64,000 nt of DNA from Lysobacteraceae bacterium (GTDB taxonomy: Bacteria; Pseudomonadota; Gammaproteobacteria; Nitrococcales; AK92): NCBI GenBank assembly GCA_012523465.1, contig JAAYIK010000014.1:1-64000 (forward strand), read 5' to 3'. The notes under the pieces are model-generated. The model had not been told where the DNA came from, did no database searches, and saw nothing but the letters and a program-made list of their open reading frames with translations. This document shows positions 63,738-64,000 of the stretch, piece after piece (position 1 is the first letter of the stretch; every line of letters begins with the position of its first letter). The position numbers and the translations under genes were made by a program.

Positions 63738-64000
63738 CTACTGACGCGACCGCGACAGCAGCCGCGCGACGATGTTAAGGGTCAGGACGCTGACGGTGAT
63801 CAGCAGAGCACCAGCCCATGCCAGCCGCTGCCAGTCCTCGTAAGGGCTCATGGCGAACTGGAAGATCACCACCGGCAGGTTGGCCAGCGGCTTGTCCATG
63901 CTGGTGCTCCAGAACTGGTTGTTGAGCGCGGTGAACAGCAGCGGCGCGGTCTCGCCGCTGATGCGGGCGATGGCCAGCAGGATGCCAGTCAGCACGCCCA
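63738..64000 (-). CDS. pstA: Phosphate ABC transporter permease PstA, C-terminal part
   Basis: Only about 87 C-terminal codons are in the window; the start lies beyond the right edge. The visible part [27 protein letters not shown] is the conserved permease EAA-loop region of PstA. A further membrane helix ([22 protein letters not shown]) closes the protein. pstC and pstS are expected further upstream. Confidence 0.93.
   Translation of the reverse strand, partial: GVLTGILLAIARISGETAPLLFTALNNQFWSTSMDKPLANLPVVIFQFAMSPYEDWQRLAWAGALLITVSVLTLNIVARLLSRSRQ

Overview
The window is high-GC, gene-dense chromosomal DNA of a gammaproteobacterium. The grounds are conserved gene neighbourhoods rather than any single marker: lptG-lptF divergent from pepA-holC-valS, ilvH-ilvC-pssA-leuA, epmA-efp divergent from epmB, a PilZ-domain gene followed by fimX, parE-parC, xseB-ispA, metG/rnfB-like/nth, and pyrC-rnt near argG, argD-argF and pst-phoU. 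Several of these resemble, from memory, orders found in Pseudomonas and related lineages. The genus cannot be named from the sequence. FolE2, Fe-superoxide dismutase and small c-type cytochromes fit a respiring environmental bacterium. No rRNA, tRNA, CRISPR array, prophage or insertion sequence was seen.

Layout. 1-4.9 kb: an AcrAB/MexAB-type RND efflux pump (inner-membrane pump cut by the window edge) and its divergent TetR repressor, with a clear operator/promoter between them. 4.9-12.3 kb: the lipopolysaccharide exporter permeases LptG and LptF, then pepA, holC, a small unknown gene and valS. 12.3-14.5 kb: small membrane and periplasmic proteins, rimI and a type-4 uracil-DNA glycosylase. 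14.5-18.8 kb: branched-chain amino acid genes (leuA, carrying a one-base frameshift; ilvC; an ilvH without ilvI/ilvB) plus pssA. 18.9-27.5 kb: proS, a lytic transglycosylase, an epimerase-like protein, a CbiX-type chelatase, two small cytochromes c, acylphosphatase, a YihY-family membrane protein and arsC-wrbA-DUF2069. 27.5-30.2 kb: elongation factor P with both enzymes that beta-lysylate it. 30.3-34.2 kb: a c-di-GMP module (PilZ-domain protein and FimX-like scaffold) probably controlling type IV pili. 34.3-39.5 kb: htpX and topoisomerase IV (parC, parE). 39.8-46.9 kb: xseB-ispA, folE2, a RimB-like protease with rimK, ettA, purU and a tiny Pmp3/YqaE membrane protein. 46.9-53.0 kb: metG, a soluble RnfB-like ferredoxin, nth, DUF1841 and a membrane PAS-GGDEF-EAL protein. 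53.1-62.1 kb: argG, pyrC, rnt, an AI-2E-family transporter, grxD, sodB, argD-argF and an iron-type ABC ATPase. 62.1-64 kb: phoU, pstB and the end of pstA.

Most genes are housekeeping genes in familiar company and no wholly new system is evident. The points that deserve attention are the leuA frameshift, the orphan ilvH, the efflux operator lying inside the promoter spacer, the catalytically degenerate FimX beside a PilZ protein, a perfect -10 promoter running straight into a terminator upstream of argD, the alanine at the quinolone-determining position of ParC, and the absence of dxs between ispA and folE2.
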